Shown here piece by piece: positions 17,949 through 26,166 of a stretch of 62,607 bases of DNA. The position numbers and the translations under genes were made by a program. How positions within the stretch are numbered: position 1 is the first letter of the stretch; every line of letters starts with the position of its first letter. The DNA is from Isosphaeraceae bacterium (GTDB taxonomy: Bacteria > Planctomycetota > Planctomycetia > Isosphaerales > Isosphaeraceae): NCBI GenBank assembly GCA_021324445.1, contig JAJPJC010000166.1:1-62607 (forward strand), in the 5' to 3' direction. The notes beneath the pieces are model-generated. The model was not told the origin of the DNA and ran no database searches. It worked only from the letters and a program-made list of their open reading frames with translations.

Positions 17949-18550
17949 GCGTGTTCTCCTGGCTGAGGACCCGGCGGGACCTCGGGAAGGTCATCCAGCT
18001 CGCTGATCAGCGCGGGCGGCCCCTGGGGACCGGCCCCGACCAGCAGCACGCGACGGCCGACCCGGAGTAAATACACCGAATGCTTGGGCGAGAGGCTGAC
18101 CCGACCCACCACCTGGACCGACCCGGTCGCAGCCGAGGGCCGGACCCACCGGACCGCGGCGACCAGACCGCCGCAGACCGCCAGGGTCAAAGCGATGCTC
18201 ACACACCCCAGCCCCCAGCCGCCGGAGCCCACCGCTCGCTTTCCCTTCATGCCGAACGCCAGCCCGCCAAGGCTTGAGAGGCGCGGGACACCGCTACGGC
18301 CCGCAGCGGCATCCCCCTCAGTCCGACTCCCCGATTGGGCTGTGGTGCCCGCAACCACCGCGATCGCCGGCGGGGCGGACCCCTCCTCGCCCAGGGCGCA
18401 GGCGGAGATCCCAGCCCAGACGGTCACGAGGAGCCCAATCTTTTGTCCGTGGTCCGTGGTCCGTGGTCCGTGGTTCGTGGTTCGCTGACGCGGGCTGACC
18501 AGCCTGAACCGGATCAGACGAGGCACTCGAAGAGGGCGATGATGGCGCAT
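17945..18550 (-). CDS. fliO: FliO-like export gate assembly protein
   Basis: The C-terminal 100 residues are FliO-like: one membrane helix (GCVSIALTLAVCGGLVAAVRW) followed by the cytoplasmic beta domain with VVGRVSLSPKHSVYLLRVG and RRVLLVGAGPQGPPALISEL. FliO is a scaffold for FliP assembly. The start is uncertain. Upstream of the helix is a Ser/Ala-rich linker and a signal-like segment (LLVTVWAGISACALGEEG), but the first 38 codons come from the repeat 18441-18592. ATG 18250 would give a 101-residue form, also normal for FliO. The position between fliG and fliP and the ATGA overlap with fliP support the call. Confidence 0.75.
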   Translation of the reverse strand: MRHHRPLRVPRLIRFRLVSPRQRTTNHGPRTTDHGQKIGLLVTVWAGISACALGEEGSAPPAIAVVAGTTAQSGSRTEGDAAAGRSGVPRLSSLGGLAFGMKGKRAVGSGGWGLGCVSIALTLAVCGGLVAAVRWVRPSAATGSVQVVGRVSLSPKHSVYLLRVGRRVLLVGAGPQGPPALISELDDLPEVPPGPQPGEHA

Positions 18551-18592
18551 GGAGCGGCAGCTCCTACAACGGACTACGGACCACGGACAAAA
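18441..18592. repeat. CCGTGGT-type inverted-repeat element, copy 1
   Basis: The left arm is TTTTGTCCGTGGTCCGTGG and further CCGTGGT units; the right arm is GGACTACGGACCACGGACAA. The core contains GCGGGCTGACC, GGCACTCGAA and GGAGCGGCAGCTCCTACAA. Copies with the same arms and core lie at 45797-45951 and 62285-62497. It is placed at the fliG/fliO junction. Confidence 0.8.
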
Positions 18593-18601
18593 GGACCAGA
18601 A

Positions 18602-19243
18602 TCAGACGATTACTTCTTCACGGCTGTTCGGTTCGGGGAGGCGGATGCGGCCGCAATCGGAGAGGCGGCGCAAGCGCTCGGCGATCTCAAGCTGGGCCGC
18701 CTCGGACTCGGAGAGCCGGAACGGACCAAGGTGGTCCAGGCGTTGGGTCAGTGCGCCCGCGGCAGCGGCGGGGAGCGCCCCGAGGACCTTGGCCCGGACG
18801 GTTGCGGCGGCACCGGCCAGGGCCAGCGCCCAGGTGGTGAGGTCCTCGTCGTGAAAGGCCGCACGGATGTCCGCATCGTGCATCTGGACCAGGTCCTCGA
18901 AGACGAAGCAGAGTCGGCGCAGTCCCAGGTCGTAAAACTCCTCGAGGACGGCCTCGCGTTCGGCCGGGTCGACCCGCTCCAGCCGCGCGATCTCCCAGGT
19001 CACCATCTCGACGGCGGACCGGTCCAGGTGCGAAAGCAACTGGGAGGCCAGCGACTGCTCCAGGCTGACCAGCACGATCGCCGCCTTGCGGAGCGGGGAG
19101 ATCGCCTCGGCGTCCCGCTCCGTGGTCCAGTACGGGGACGACACGGGCGGTTCCTCGACGACGGGACCGGCGCGCGGCTCGGGGTCGCCGGGGGCAGAAC
19201 CGAGCGGGCGCGGGGGCAGCGGCTCCTGGCGTGTCTTCGTCAT
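18602..19243 (-). CDS. fliG: Reduced FliG-like protein (N and C domains, no middle domain)
   Basis: 213 residues instead of about 330. The ATG at 19243 overlaps the fliF stop (ATGA). After a Pro-rich start, residues 48-108 match FliG_N, the FliF-binding domain (ISPLRKAAIVLVSLEQSLAS). Residues 111-202 match FliG_C directly (CFVFEDLVQMHDADIRAAF to LGPFRLSESEAAQ). The FliM-binding middle domain with its EHPQ motif is absent. In an ungapped alignment with E. coli FliG from memory, torque residues K264, R281, D288 and D289 correspond to Ala143, Ala160, Gln167 and Arg168; only R297 (Arg176) is kept. FliG is normally the rotor protein on the MS ring; this form looks structural rather than motor-active. 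Confidence 0.82.
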   Translation of the reverse strand: MTKTRQEPLPPRPLGSAPGDPEPRAGPVVEEPPVSSPYWTTERDAEAISPLRKAAIVLVSLEQSLASQLLSHLDRSAVEMVTWEIARLERVDPAEREAVLEEFYDLGLRRLCFVFEDLVQMHDADIRAAFHDEDLTTWALALAGAAATVRAKVLGALPAAAAGALTQRLDHLGPFRLSESEAAQLEIAERLRRLSDCGRIRLPEPNSREEVIV

Positions 19244-20799
19244 GAGATCGGCCCTCCCTGCGCAGCCCAGCGCTGGAGGACACTGGCGGCGGCCTCGGGA
19301 TCGCGGCGGACCAGCTCTCGGACCCGCTCCGAGGGATTCGACTCGGCGCCCGAGTCGGCGCGACAGGACCGACTCGGCGGCGCCGGCTCGGGGTGCCGGG
19401 TGGGGCGGCGCGCCACCTGGATCCACGATCCCAGGGCGGCCACGACGGCGACCGCCGCCGCGGTGATCGCCGCGACGATCCCCCAGTCCATCACCTTCCG
19501 CCGCGTGTCGGATGCCGGCGGCAGGGCCACCGGCCGGCCCATGGGCAGGTCGTCGGCGATGGTGTCGACCTCCACCGGCCACGACTCCGGCACGACCAGT
19601 CTCACGGCCTTGACGACATGCTCCTTCGTCCGCACGGCCGCCGCATGAAGCTCTTCGAGGGTAGGCTCCCGATGATCGGCCCCGGTCCAGATCATGTTGA
19701 AATACGAGCTCCGCGGGACATTGACGAGGATCCGCCCGCGCTCGACCCGTTCGGCTGGGGCTGGGGCGGCCGGAGCCGCGGGCGCCGGGAGCGGAATCGG
19801 CTGGGTCGGGGGCCGTTCCGGCTCCTCAAGCACCACCGGTTGATTGACGCTCAGTGCCGGCGAGCGATCCGCTTTGGGCGGCTCGGGACGCTCGGCTGGT
19901 GCTGGTGGGGCTGGTGCTGGTGCTGGAGCCGCTGCCGGCGCGGTGGCCGGCGTCGGCGTGGCCTCGGGATGGTCGAGCAGGTCCACCCAAACCTGCACCC
20001 CCTTGATCCAGGCGATCTTGCTCAGGATCGCGGCGCGGATCTCCTCCGCGCGGGCCCCCTTGCGCGACAGGTCACTCGCCGCGGGATTGCGCGGGTCGTA
20101 GTAGGGCAGCCCGCTATAGCGGTCCATGACCGTGATCGCCTCCGGACTCAGCTCTGGCAGATTACTCGTCAGGATCGTGGTGATCGCATCGATCGTCCGC
20201 GCGGGGAGGCGATGATCGGCCTCGGTCTCCACTGAGACGAACACCGAGGGCTTGGACCGGCCGCGCGACGCTTTGGCCGAGGGCCAGTGGATCGAGACCA
20301 CCGACGAGATGACTCCGTCGAGATCGTTGAGGAATCCCTCGAGCATCCGCTCCTGACTGAGTCGCTCCTTGCGCTCGCGAACTTCCAGCGTGTCGACCCA
20401 GGAGCTCCACGGCTGCGGCGGCTGGCGGATCTCGTCGAAGAGCCGCGGCCCGAGATCGAGCTTGGCCCACACCGCAGCCGCCTCACCGTATTGCTCGGCG
20501 GCGACCACGATCTTGCGGTCCTCGATGCGACAGTCGATCCCCTGGGCCTTGAGGGCTCGCTCGGCCTTGATCAGGTCGTCCTTGGCGAGGGGTCGCTCGG
20601 AGTCGAGGTAGCGCGTGCCGACGGGCACCAGGGCCAGGGCGGTCCAGTACCCCGCCCCCGCCAGGCCCAGCACCACGGCCAGGACCAGGCCCCAGCGGAC
20701 CGCCGGGCGCCGGGCCTGGAAGGCCCGCCGGAGGCGATCGGCCCGCTGACGCAGCCAGGGAAGGGCCGCGGTGGAAGACAGGCGGTCAAACGTCCGCAT
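19240..20799 (-). CDS. fliF: FliF-like MS-ring protein
   Basis: 519 residues from ATG 20799 (the frame is open to 21114, but through repeat-rich DNA). Membrane helix one lies at about 34-57. The YscJ/FliF ring-building domain follows (YLDSERPLAKDDLIKAERAL; later SQERMLEGFLNDLDGVISS), then the FliF C-region with a Pro/Ala-rich loop of about 310-400 and the second helix at about 438-460. The end, residues 491-519 (ERVRELVRRDPEAAASVLQR), matches the FliG-binding helix of flagellar FliF, which injectisome SctJ lacks. This places the cluster in the flagellar branch. It is the first gene of the operon and overlaps fliG. Confidence 0.88.
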   Translation of the reverse strand: MRTFDRLSSTAALPWLRQRADRLRRAFQARRPAVRWGLVLAVVLGLAGAGYWTALALVPVGTRYLDSERPLAKDDLIKAERALKAQGIDCRIEDRKIVVAAEQYGEAAAVWAKLDLGPRLFDEIRQPPQPWSSWVDTLEVRERKERLSQERMLEGFLNDLDGVISSVVSIHWPSAKASRGRSKPSVFVSVETEADHRLPARTIDAITTILTSNLPELSPEAITVMDRYSGLPYYDPRNPAASDLSRKGARAEEIRAAILSKIAWIKGVQVWVDLLDHPEATPTPATAPAAAPAPAPAPPAPAERPEPPKADRSPALSVNQPVVLEEPERPPTQPIPLPAPAAPAAPAPAERVERGRILVNVPRSSYFNMIWTGADHREPTLEELHAAAVRTKEHVVKAVRLVVPESWPVEVDTIADDLPMGRPVALPPASDTRRKVMDWGIVAAITAAAVAVVAALGSWIQVARRPTRHPEPAPPSRSCRADSGAESNPSERVRELVRRDPEAAASVLQRWAAQGGPIS

Positions 20800-21153
20800 C
20801 ACGCCAAGCCCCTTCGCCACTGAGTCCTTCTGTCCGCAAAGTCCTTGAGTCCTGGAGTCACGACCGCGAAGGCCTCGAGTCCTCGAGTCAGGACCACGGA
20901 TGTCGTCGGCGTGCACGCAAGGACCGAAGGACCCAGGGACTCCCAAAGGACTCCGAGCCGAGGGCGCGGGGAGAGTTAGCCACAATCGGCTCGGTTTGTC
21001 AATTGCGGTCGATGAGGCCGCGGCGGTTGCGGTCGTGTGCGGCGCGCAACGACGAACGGCCCCCGACCGCCGAAAGGCGATGCGGGGGCCGCCGTCAGGA
21101 CTCGCGCTCAACACGACCCGGCTGGGCTCGGCTCGGATCAGACCCGGTCGTCC
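20800..21153. repeat. Region upstream of fliF with GAGTCCT-type words
   Basis: No gene. Between about 20819 and 20962 the words GAGTCCTT, GAGTCCTGGAGTC, GAGTCCTCGAGTC and the inverse GGACTCC / AGGACC occur many times on both strands, making an irregular inverted repeat. This should hold the operon promoter; the remainder to 21153 shows nothing recognisable. Confidence 0.45.
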
Positions 21154-21747
21154 TCAGTTGCCCGAGGGCGTCGGCAGGAGCAGGCCGCCACGCGTACCGG
21201 TCGTCGACTCTTTGATTTCGGGTGCGGGAGGAACCTCTTCACTGCCGGGGGTCGCCGGGGTCATCTCGGCGGGCACCGACGCGATGGAGGTCGAGGACCG
21301 AGCCGGCAGGAAGGCCCGTTGACCGGCACCATAGACCTGCTGACCGGCACCGTAGACCTGCGGAGCCGCATACTGGCCCGACGGGCCGGCGTACTGGCCC
21401 GACGGGGCAGCCTGGCCGGTCGCATAGACCGGAGCCGCGCCGCCGCAGGTATTGCAGCCGCCGTGGTTGAACCAGCTATGCTTCTTCTTCAGCACCCACT
21501 CGTAGGTGACCTGGTGGTGGAACATGCAGCCCAGACGGTTCCGCAGGTTACTGCACCAGTGGTGACCACCACCGCAGCTACTGGTCCCGCAACCGCCCGC
21601 GTAGCTCCCCTGGGGGCTGGCCACGACGCCCTGGGGCGACGCCAGGCCGCAGGTCGTACAGTTACTATCGTGAAGACCCGCCTTGCTCACGCTGCACAGA
21701 CCCAGAGCGACGGCGAGGCTGAGGCTCAACGTCAAGGGCTTTGACAT
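21154..21747 (-). CDS. Secreted Cys/Gly-rich protein
   Basis: 197 residues; AAGGAG lies nine bases before ATG 21747. A clear signal peptide (MSKPLTLSLSLAVALGLCSV, cut near SKA). The mature part has CTTCG, CGTSSCGGG and CNTCG motifs and histidines, and a conserved-looking HHQVTYEWVLKKKHSWF segment, then Gln/Tyr/Gly repeats (GQYAGPSGQYAA, VYGAGQQVYGAGQ) and a Pro-rich end. It is probably exported and disulfide-bonded or metal-binding. Similar proteins are frequent in planctomycetes, with unknown role. It is on the same strand as fliF but 354 bases upstream, so probably separate. Confidence 0.8.
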   Translation of the reverse strand: MSKPLTLSLSLAVALGLCSVSKAGLHDSNCTTCGLASPQGVVASPQGSYAGGCGTSSCGGGHHWCSNLRNRLGCMFHHQVTYEWVLKKKHSWFNHGGCNTCGGAAPVYATGQAAPSGQYAGPSGQYAAPQVYGAGQQVYGAGQRAFLPARSSTSIASVPAEMTPATPGSEEVPPAPEIKESTTGTRGGLLLPTPSGN

Positions 21748-22402
21748 GGAAGATCACGCTCCTTGGCTAACACGAATCAAGGGTAGCGATTCCGGCCGGC
21801 CGTCTCGCTCGACCCTGATTTCATCTCGGTCGTCCATGGCATCGAGTTGTCGGCCAGGTCTTCCCGGGACCCGAGGCGTCACCACCTCTGCCGCCCTGCG
21901 ATGCCACCAGTTTGGTGCTCCCGTCTCCTCGCCGTGGCTTGCTTGACCTTGGCGAGCCAGTCGCTATTATCGTCATCCCGATCCCAGGGCTTGAACGCGC
22001 TTCATGTTTTGTGTCAACCACTTAGGACCAGGGACCTGCCGGTCGTCCCGGTCGGGCAAACCGTGAGGACTGTAGAAGAACGAATGCCGGTGCAACCGAT
22101 GCAATCCGCGGCATCGGCGCGGTCCTTTCGAGCCGATCGGTACCATCGGCGCAGCCGTCGGATCCCGGAGGTTCACGCCAGATGGTGCCATCGGCCAAAG
22201 GCGTGGAGCCGATCACGCCCGGGGCTCGCCGGTCCGTGTTCCCTTCTTCCCGGGGGGCCGGATTCGGCTTGCGATCCGCGATCTCGATCGCCACCATGAC
22301 AAAGAGGGGTGAGGCCGTGTGACGGATCGGGATGGACCAACATCTCTCTGTTGCATGATTGCGCCTAGATCAAGCTGGGATCTCTGTCCCCCCGAGGGTA
22401 TC
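21748..22402. other. Divergent intergenic region, nothing recognised
   Basis: 655 bases between the secreted-protein gene and the AAA ATPase gene. It has short inverted words around GGTACCATCGGC / GGTGCCATCGGCC (about 22139-22200) and a moderately AT-richer stretch near 21960-22020 that may hold promoters. No gene was found. Confidence 0.4.
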
Positions 22403-23536
22403 ATGATCCACCGCTTTCGGGTTCAGAATTTCAAAAGCATCATCGATGTGGACGTTGATTTATCGCCCGTCACAGTCCTCGTCGGCAGGAGCGGCACAGG
22501 CAAATCGAGTTTCGTGCAAGCGCTGCGATTTCTAAGGGACGTGCTGAGCTCGAATCAGAACTTACGACAATCGTGGCCCCAGTTGCGACCGGTGATGGCG
22601 TCGGACGCACCTACGACCCTTTTTGTCGAATTCTCAGTGGCCGGCTTGGAAGAAAAGCTTCACTACGAATTGTCGATTAGTAAGCACGGCCCAGATCAAT
22701 CGCCGGAGAACGAGCGTCTGACCCTCGGTGATAAATGCCTCTTCCATCAGGTCATCACTAGGCCAGGTTCATCGCGTTGGTTGGTTGAGCCCAAGTTGCT
22801 TCGAGTTCCGCCTCCCGGCGCCATCGCCCTTGGTCGAATTCCGTCGATTTCTGAAATTGTAATTGCGTTCACCGCCCTGACCTCGGGAATCGGCTACTAT
22901 GTCTTCTCCGACAAGGTTCTTTGCGAGCCGGGCAGAGAAAATCAACGGACATGGGGTCTTGCTGATGACGCGGCGAATTTTCTCGACGCCGTCAAGGAGG
23001 TTGTCACCAACCTGCAGGATATCAAAGTCCGCAGGAGTATTGTCGCGGCGCTCCAACGTGTGAATCCTTCGATCTCGTCCGTCGAGTTGAACAACATCCA
23101 GAATCCGTCGAGTGTCGTGGTCGGCCACAGCTTCGGTGATAAGACACTTGCACTGGATCTTTCCCAGGAGTCCGACGGTTTTCGACGGTTTTACGCCCAC
23201 TTGCTTGCCATCTATCAACGACCTCCCAAGCAAACGCTGATTTTCGAGCACCCCGAGGACGGAATCCACCCCGGAGCGCTGTCGCTTCTGGCCGAAGAAT
23301 TCCAATTAGCTCCGGAACAGGGACACGGCCAGGTGATCCTGACGACGCATAGTCCCCAGTTTCTTGACCATTTTGATGTGGAACAGATTCGTGCCGTAGA
23401 GCTTTCGGACTCGGAAACTCGAATCGGCTTCATCTCCGCCGAGCAAAAGGAAGCCATTCGCGACCGGTTGCTCGAGCCGGGAGAGCTGCTCACGGTTGAT
23501 CCTGCACGAATGCAGCCGGAGGTAACCGGCGCATGA
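22403..23536 (+). CDS. AAA_21-type ATPase of a two-gene module
   Basis: 377 residues from ATG 22403; GAGGG sits five bases upstream. The start MIHRFRVQNFKSI is typical of OLD/RecF-like ABC-ATPases. Walker A is VGRSGTGKSS (about 28-36), the ABC-signature-like segment is LSQESDGFRRF (about 253-263), Walker B is QTLIFEHPEDGIHP (about 277-290) and the His switch is TTHSPQFLDHF (about 315-325). No nuclease domain is fused. It overlaps the DUF4276 gene by ATGA. Base composition is clearly lower in GC than the neighbours, with more mixed codons, which suggests transfer. By analogy with OLD-type and PARIS pairs it may be a phage-sensing ATPase; that is inference. Confidence 0.85.
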   Translation: MIHRFRVQNFKSIIDVDVDLSPVTVLVGRSGTGKSSFVQALRFLRDVLSSNQNLRQSWPQLRPVMASDAPTTLFVEFSVAGLEEKLHYELSISKHGPDQSPENERLTLGDKCLFHQVITRPGSSRWLVEPKLLRVPPPGAIALGRIPSISEIVIAFTALTSGIGYYVFSDKVLCEPGRENQRTWGLADDAANFLDAVKEVVTNLQDIKVRRSIVAALQRVNPSISSVELNNIQNPSSVVVGHSFGDKTLALDLSQESDGFRRFYAHLLAIYQRPPKQTLIFEHPEDGIHPGALSLLAEEFQLAPEQGHGQVILTTHSPQFLDHFDVEQIRAVELSDSETRIGFISAEQKEAIRDRLLEPGELLTVDPARMQPEVTGA

Positions 23537-24207
23537 GGCGACTCATCCTGTTCGTTGAAGGGGAGGGCGAAGCCGAAGCAGTGCCAACGCTGATAAAACG
23601 ACTCCTTACAGAGAAGGGCGGATGGCCCTACATCTTGCTCGACGATTCCCCGTTCCGCGTCGGTTCAGTCGACAGACTGGTTAAAGAAGACTTTCGTCAT
23701 TGGAAGCGCTTCCTGGGAGCCAGCCTGAAGCGGCCCAACGTCGGTGGAGTGTTGCTGGTTCTCGATGGCGACATAGAGAAGGTCGGAGGCAAGAAGTTTT
23801 GCGCGGCGGAAGTAGCCAAGTCACTGACCGGCGCAGCGATGCATGTTGGGGCGGGGAAGAAGTTCTCTGTCGCGGTTGTTTTTGCGCGACAGGAATACGA
23901 ATCATGGCTGATTGCAGGCATCGCTTCCCTGGCCGGCCGGGTTTTGCCTGACGGGCGTCTCGTTCAGTCCAATGCGACAGCGCCTGAGGGGGACCTCGAA
24001 GCAAGTCCAAGGGACGCGAAGGGGTGGCTCGGTACCATCCTTGAGGGAGGCTACAAACCAACCCGCGACCAGGCAGCCCTGACCAGGTTGGTCAACCTTG
24101 AAGCGATTCGAGCGCGTCAGCTCCGGTCCTTCCGACGGCTCGAGTCCGCCATATCGAGCCTCCTCGAGGCGATCCACTGCAACAGGCCAACCGTTTCGCC
24201 GTCCTGA
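23533..24207 (+). CDS. DUF4276 (TOPRIM-like) protein partnered with the ATPase
   Basis: 224 residues. DUF4276 features: the opening RLILFVEGEGEAEAVP with Glu9, Glu11 and Glu13, the strand GVLLVLDGD (Asp78, Asp80), and the FARQEYESWLIAG segment near 117-129. The spacing of an acidic glutamate and a DxD on strands resembles TOPRIM nucleases such as OLD and the PARIS toxin AriB. It is fused by an ATGA overlap to the AAA gene and shares its lower GC. A nuclease or toxin effector controlled by the ATPase is a reasonable hypothesis, not shown. Confidence 0.8.
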   Translation: MRRLILFVEGEGEAEAVPTLIKRLLTEKGGWPYILLDDSPFRVGSVDRLVKEDFRHWKRFLGASLKRPNVGGVLLVLDGDIEKVGGKKFCAAEVAKSLTGAAMHVGAGKKFSVAVVFARQEYESWLIAGIASLAGRVLPDGRLVQSNATAPEGDLEASPRDAKGWLGTILEGGYKPTRDQAALTRLVNLEAIRARQLRSFRRLESAISSLLEAIHCNRPTVSPS

Positions 24208-24249
24208 CTCTCCGCGGCCTCGTGCTAACTCCAGAGTGGACCGCCCGAT

Positions 24250-26109
24250 CTATCGTCGGGTGGGCGCGGTTGCGGCGGCCATCCCGGGACGACCATCAAC
24301 GCGGAGCAACACCAGCTCGTTGCGCTTCAGCCCCGTCTCCCGGAACAGCGGCGTGACGCGGCCCGAGAGCTCGGGGGCGAGCTGGTCGTAGAAGCTCGAA
24401 CGGACCAGCAGATAGGAGTTCCTCGGGTCGTTGTGGTCGAGCCAATCCATCAGGAGCTGTTTGTCGCGGAGCTGACGCCGGGTATCCAGCTCCGCGAAGG
24501 TCTCCGACGGGCGTGTCCGAGTCCGATGAGCCTCGAGGAGGTCGAAGGCCGTGTTGTATTGCGGCGGGCTGCCCGGCACGGGGACCAGATCCAGGCCGTG
24601 GAGATAGAACCACAGGCCCTCGTCGATCTGGTTGAAGAAGTGGAGCGAGCGAACGCCGGGAGGCACCATGCGGACCAGGGCCTCAGCCAGGCCCCGATGG
24701 CTGCGCCGCGGGTTCTCGGCCGGAGCGACGATGCCGTAGCCGATCAGGATGCTCAGGACCGCCGCGGCCGTCACCGGCGCGAGGCTCAGGGCGTCGGCGC
24801 CCCGCCTCCAGGCATGGGCACTGAGGACCGAGGCCAGCGCCAGCGCCGCGGCGGCGGCCCACAACCCCGGCCCGACCGCCGGCGGCCACCACTGGCGAGC
24901 CACCAGCGGGGTGACCGCAGCCGCGACGAAGATCATGACCCATTGGGCCTGGAGGATCGACCGTGCGATCCCAGCCCCGCGCCCGGCGCCGCGCCCGTGC
25001 CGCGCCAGCCGGACCCACGCCGCCCCGATCAGCATCGCCATACCTGGCAGGCACGGGACGTAGTAGTTCGCCTTGGCAATCGCCCAGAAACTGAAGACGA
25101 CCAGGTTGCCAATGGCCCACCACCAGGCAAACCACAAGGGCGACGACCGATCGACCCGACGCCCGTGCGGGGAGGCTTCCTCTTCACTCTCAAGGCCCCC
25201 TGGCCGGAACGGCATGACCAGCGCGATGACGGCGATCACGGTCCAGGGAAGCATCATGCTCGGCCAATGCTCAACCAGCAAGCCGTGGTGGCGATGCGGC
25301 AGGACCTGGAGCACGCCGGTCTTCTCCGAGACCTCCATCCACCAGACGCGCAGGGCCTGGAGATCCTCGCGGAGCACGGCCGCCGGCCAGCTCACCGCCA
25401 TCGCGACCAGCAGCAGCAGGCCCCAGCCGTCGGCCAGCCGCCGCAGGCCCCAGGCCAGCCGGCCGGAAAGGGCCAGGTAGGGTATGATCGTCACCGCGAC
25501 CAGCATCAGGATGATCGGGCCCTTGGTCAGGAACCCCAGCCCCAGTGCGGCGTACAGGAGGAGGTGCCAGGCCCGCGTGTGGGCCAGCCGAGGGCCGCTG
25601 CCCCACCCGTCGAGGAGGTGCCACGCGGCGCAGAGGGCCAGCGTGGTGAACATCGCGAGCGGTCCGTCGTTGCCCGCCTGGCGCATCTCGGCCACGAAGA
25701 AACCCAGGGAGCAGAGGACCATCGCGGCAGCCAGGCCGAGCGACCGGCCCCCCATTCGACGGCCCAGGGCGTAGACCAGCGCCACCGTGATCCAGCCGCA
25801 GACCGCGCCGGGGAGCCGGACGATCCACTCATCGCGGCGACCGGTCAGGACCATCAGCGCGGCGATCGTCCAGCGGGGCAGCGGCGGCTTCTCCAGGCGC
25901 GGCCGCCCCTGGATTTCCGCCACCAGCCAGTGGTGATGGTCGACCGTGTCGATCGCCTCGGCTGAGGCGCGCTGCTCGCGCTTGCCCCAGAGCTCGACCG
26001 AGCCGAGACAGCCGAAGAATACGGCGAGGGCCAGCACGGCCACCAGGGCCTCCGGCCACCAGCGCCGCCATCCCGGGCCGGTCGTCTCGGCCATCATCCC
26101 CGTCGGCAT
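24250..26109 (-). CDS. ArnT/PMT-like glycosyltransferase (membrane)
   Basis: 619 residues from ATG 26109, with AAGGAGG upstream. It is a polytopic protein with ten or more membrane helices. The first periplasmic loop has the family pattern: an acidic site near EAIDTVDHHHWLVAEIQG and then PRLEKPPLPRW, as in ArnT/PMT enzymes that use polyprenyl-phosphate sugars. The C-terminal soluble part is about 120 residues. It probably transfers a sugar to lipid or protein outside the membrane. It lies 57 bases downstream of a GT4 enzyme on the same strand, so the pair may build one surface glycan. Confidence 0.85.
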   Translation of the reverse strand: MPTGMMAETTGPGWRRWWPEALVAVLALAVFFGCLGSVELWGKREQRASAEAIDTVDHHHWLVAEIQGRPRLEKPPLPRWTIAALMVLTGRRDEWIVRLPGAVCGWITVALVYALGRRMGGRSLGLAAAMVLCSLGFFVAEMRQAGNDGPLAMFTTLALCAAWHLLDGWGSGPRLAHTRAWHLLLYAALGLGFLTKGPIILMLVAVTIIPYLALSGRLAWGLRRLADGWGLLLLVAMAVSWPAAVLREDLQALRVWWMEVSEKTGVLQVLPHRHHGLLVEHWPSMMLPWTVIAVIALVMPFRPGGLESEEEASPHGRRVDRSSPLWFAWWWAIGNLVVFSFWAIAKANYYVPCLPGMAMLIGAAWVRLARHGRGAGRGAGIARSILQAQWVMIFVAAAVTPLVARQWWPPAVGPGLWAAAAALALASVLSAHAWRRGADALSLAPVTAAAVLSILIGYGIVAPAENPRRSHRGLAEALVRMVPPGVRSLHFFNQIDEGLWFYLHGLDLVPVPGSPPQYNTAFDLLEAHRTRTRPSETFAELDTRRQLRDKQLLMDWLDHNDPRNSYLLVRSSFYDQLAPELSGRVTPLFRETGLKRNELVLLRVDGRPGMAAATAPTRR

Positions 26110-26166
26110 CCCTGTCCTCCTTGGGTCGATCCGCGGCCCACTCCCCGCGACCATACCGCGCCCGGA

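Noticed and set aside
14782..20799. Injectisome (virulence-type) T3SS
   Set aside because: FliF has the flagellar FliG-binding tail and a FliG homologue is present; no secretin, needle or translocon gene is seen.
24433..25965. 510-residue plus-strand open frame
   Set aside because: Antisense to the membrane glycosyltransferase and rich in Gln/Pro/Arg, typical of shadow frames in GC-rich DNA.
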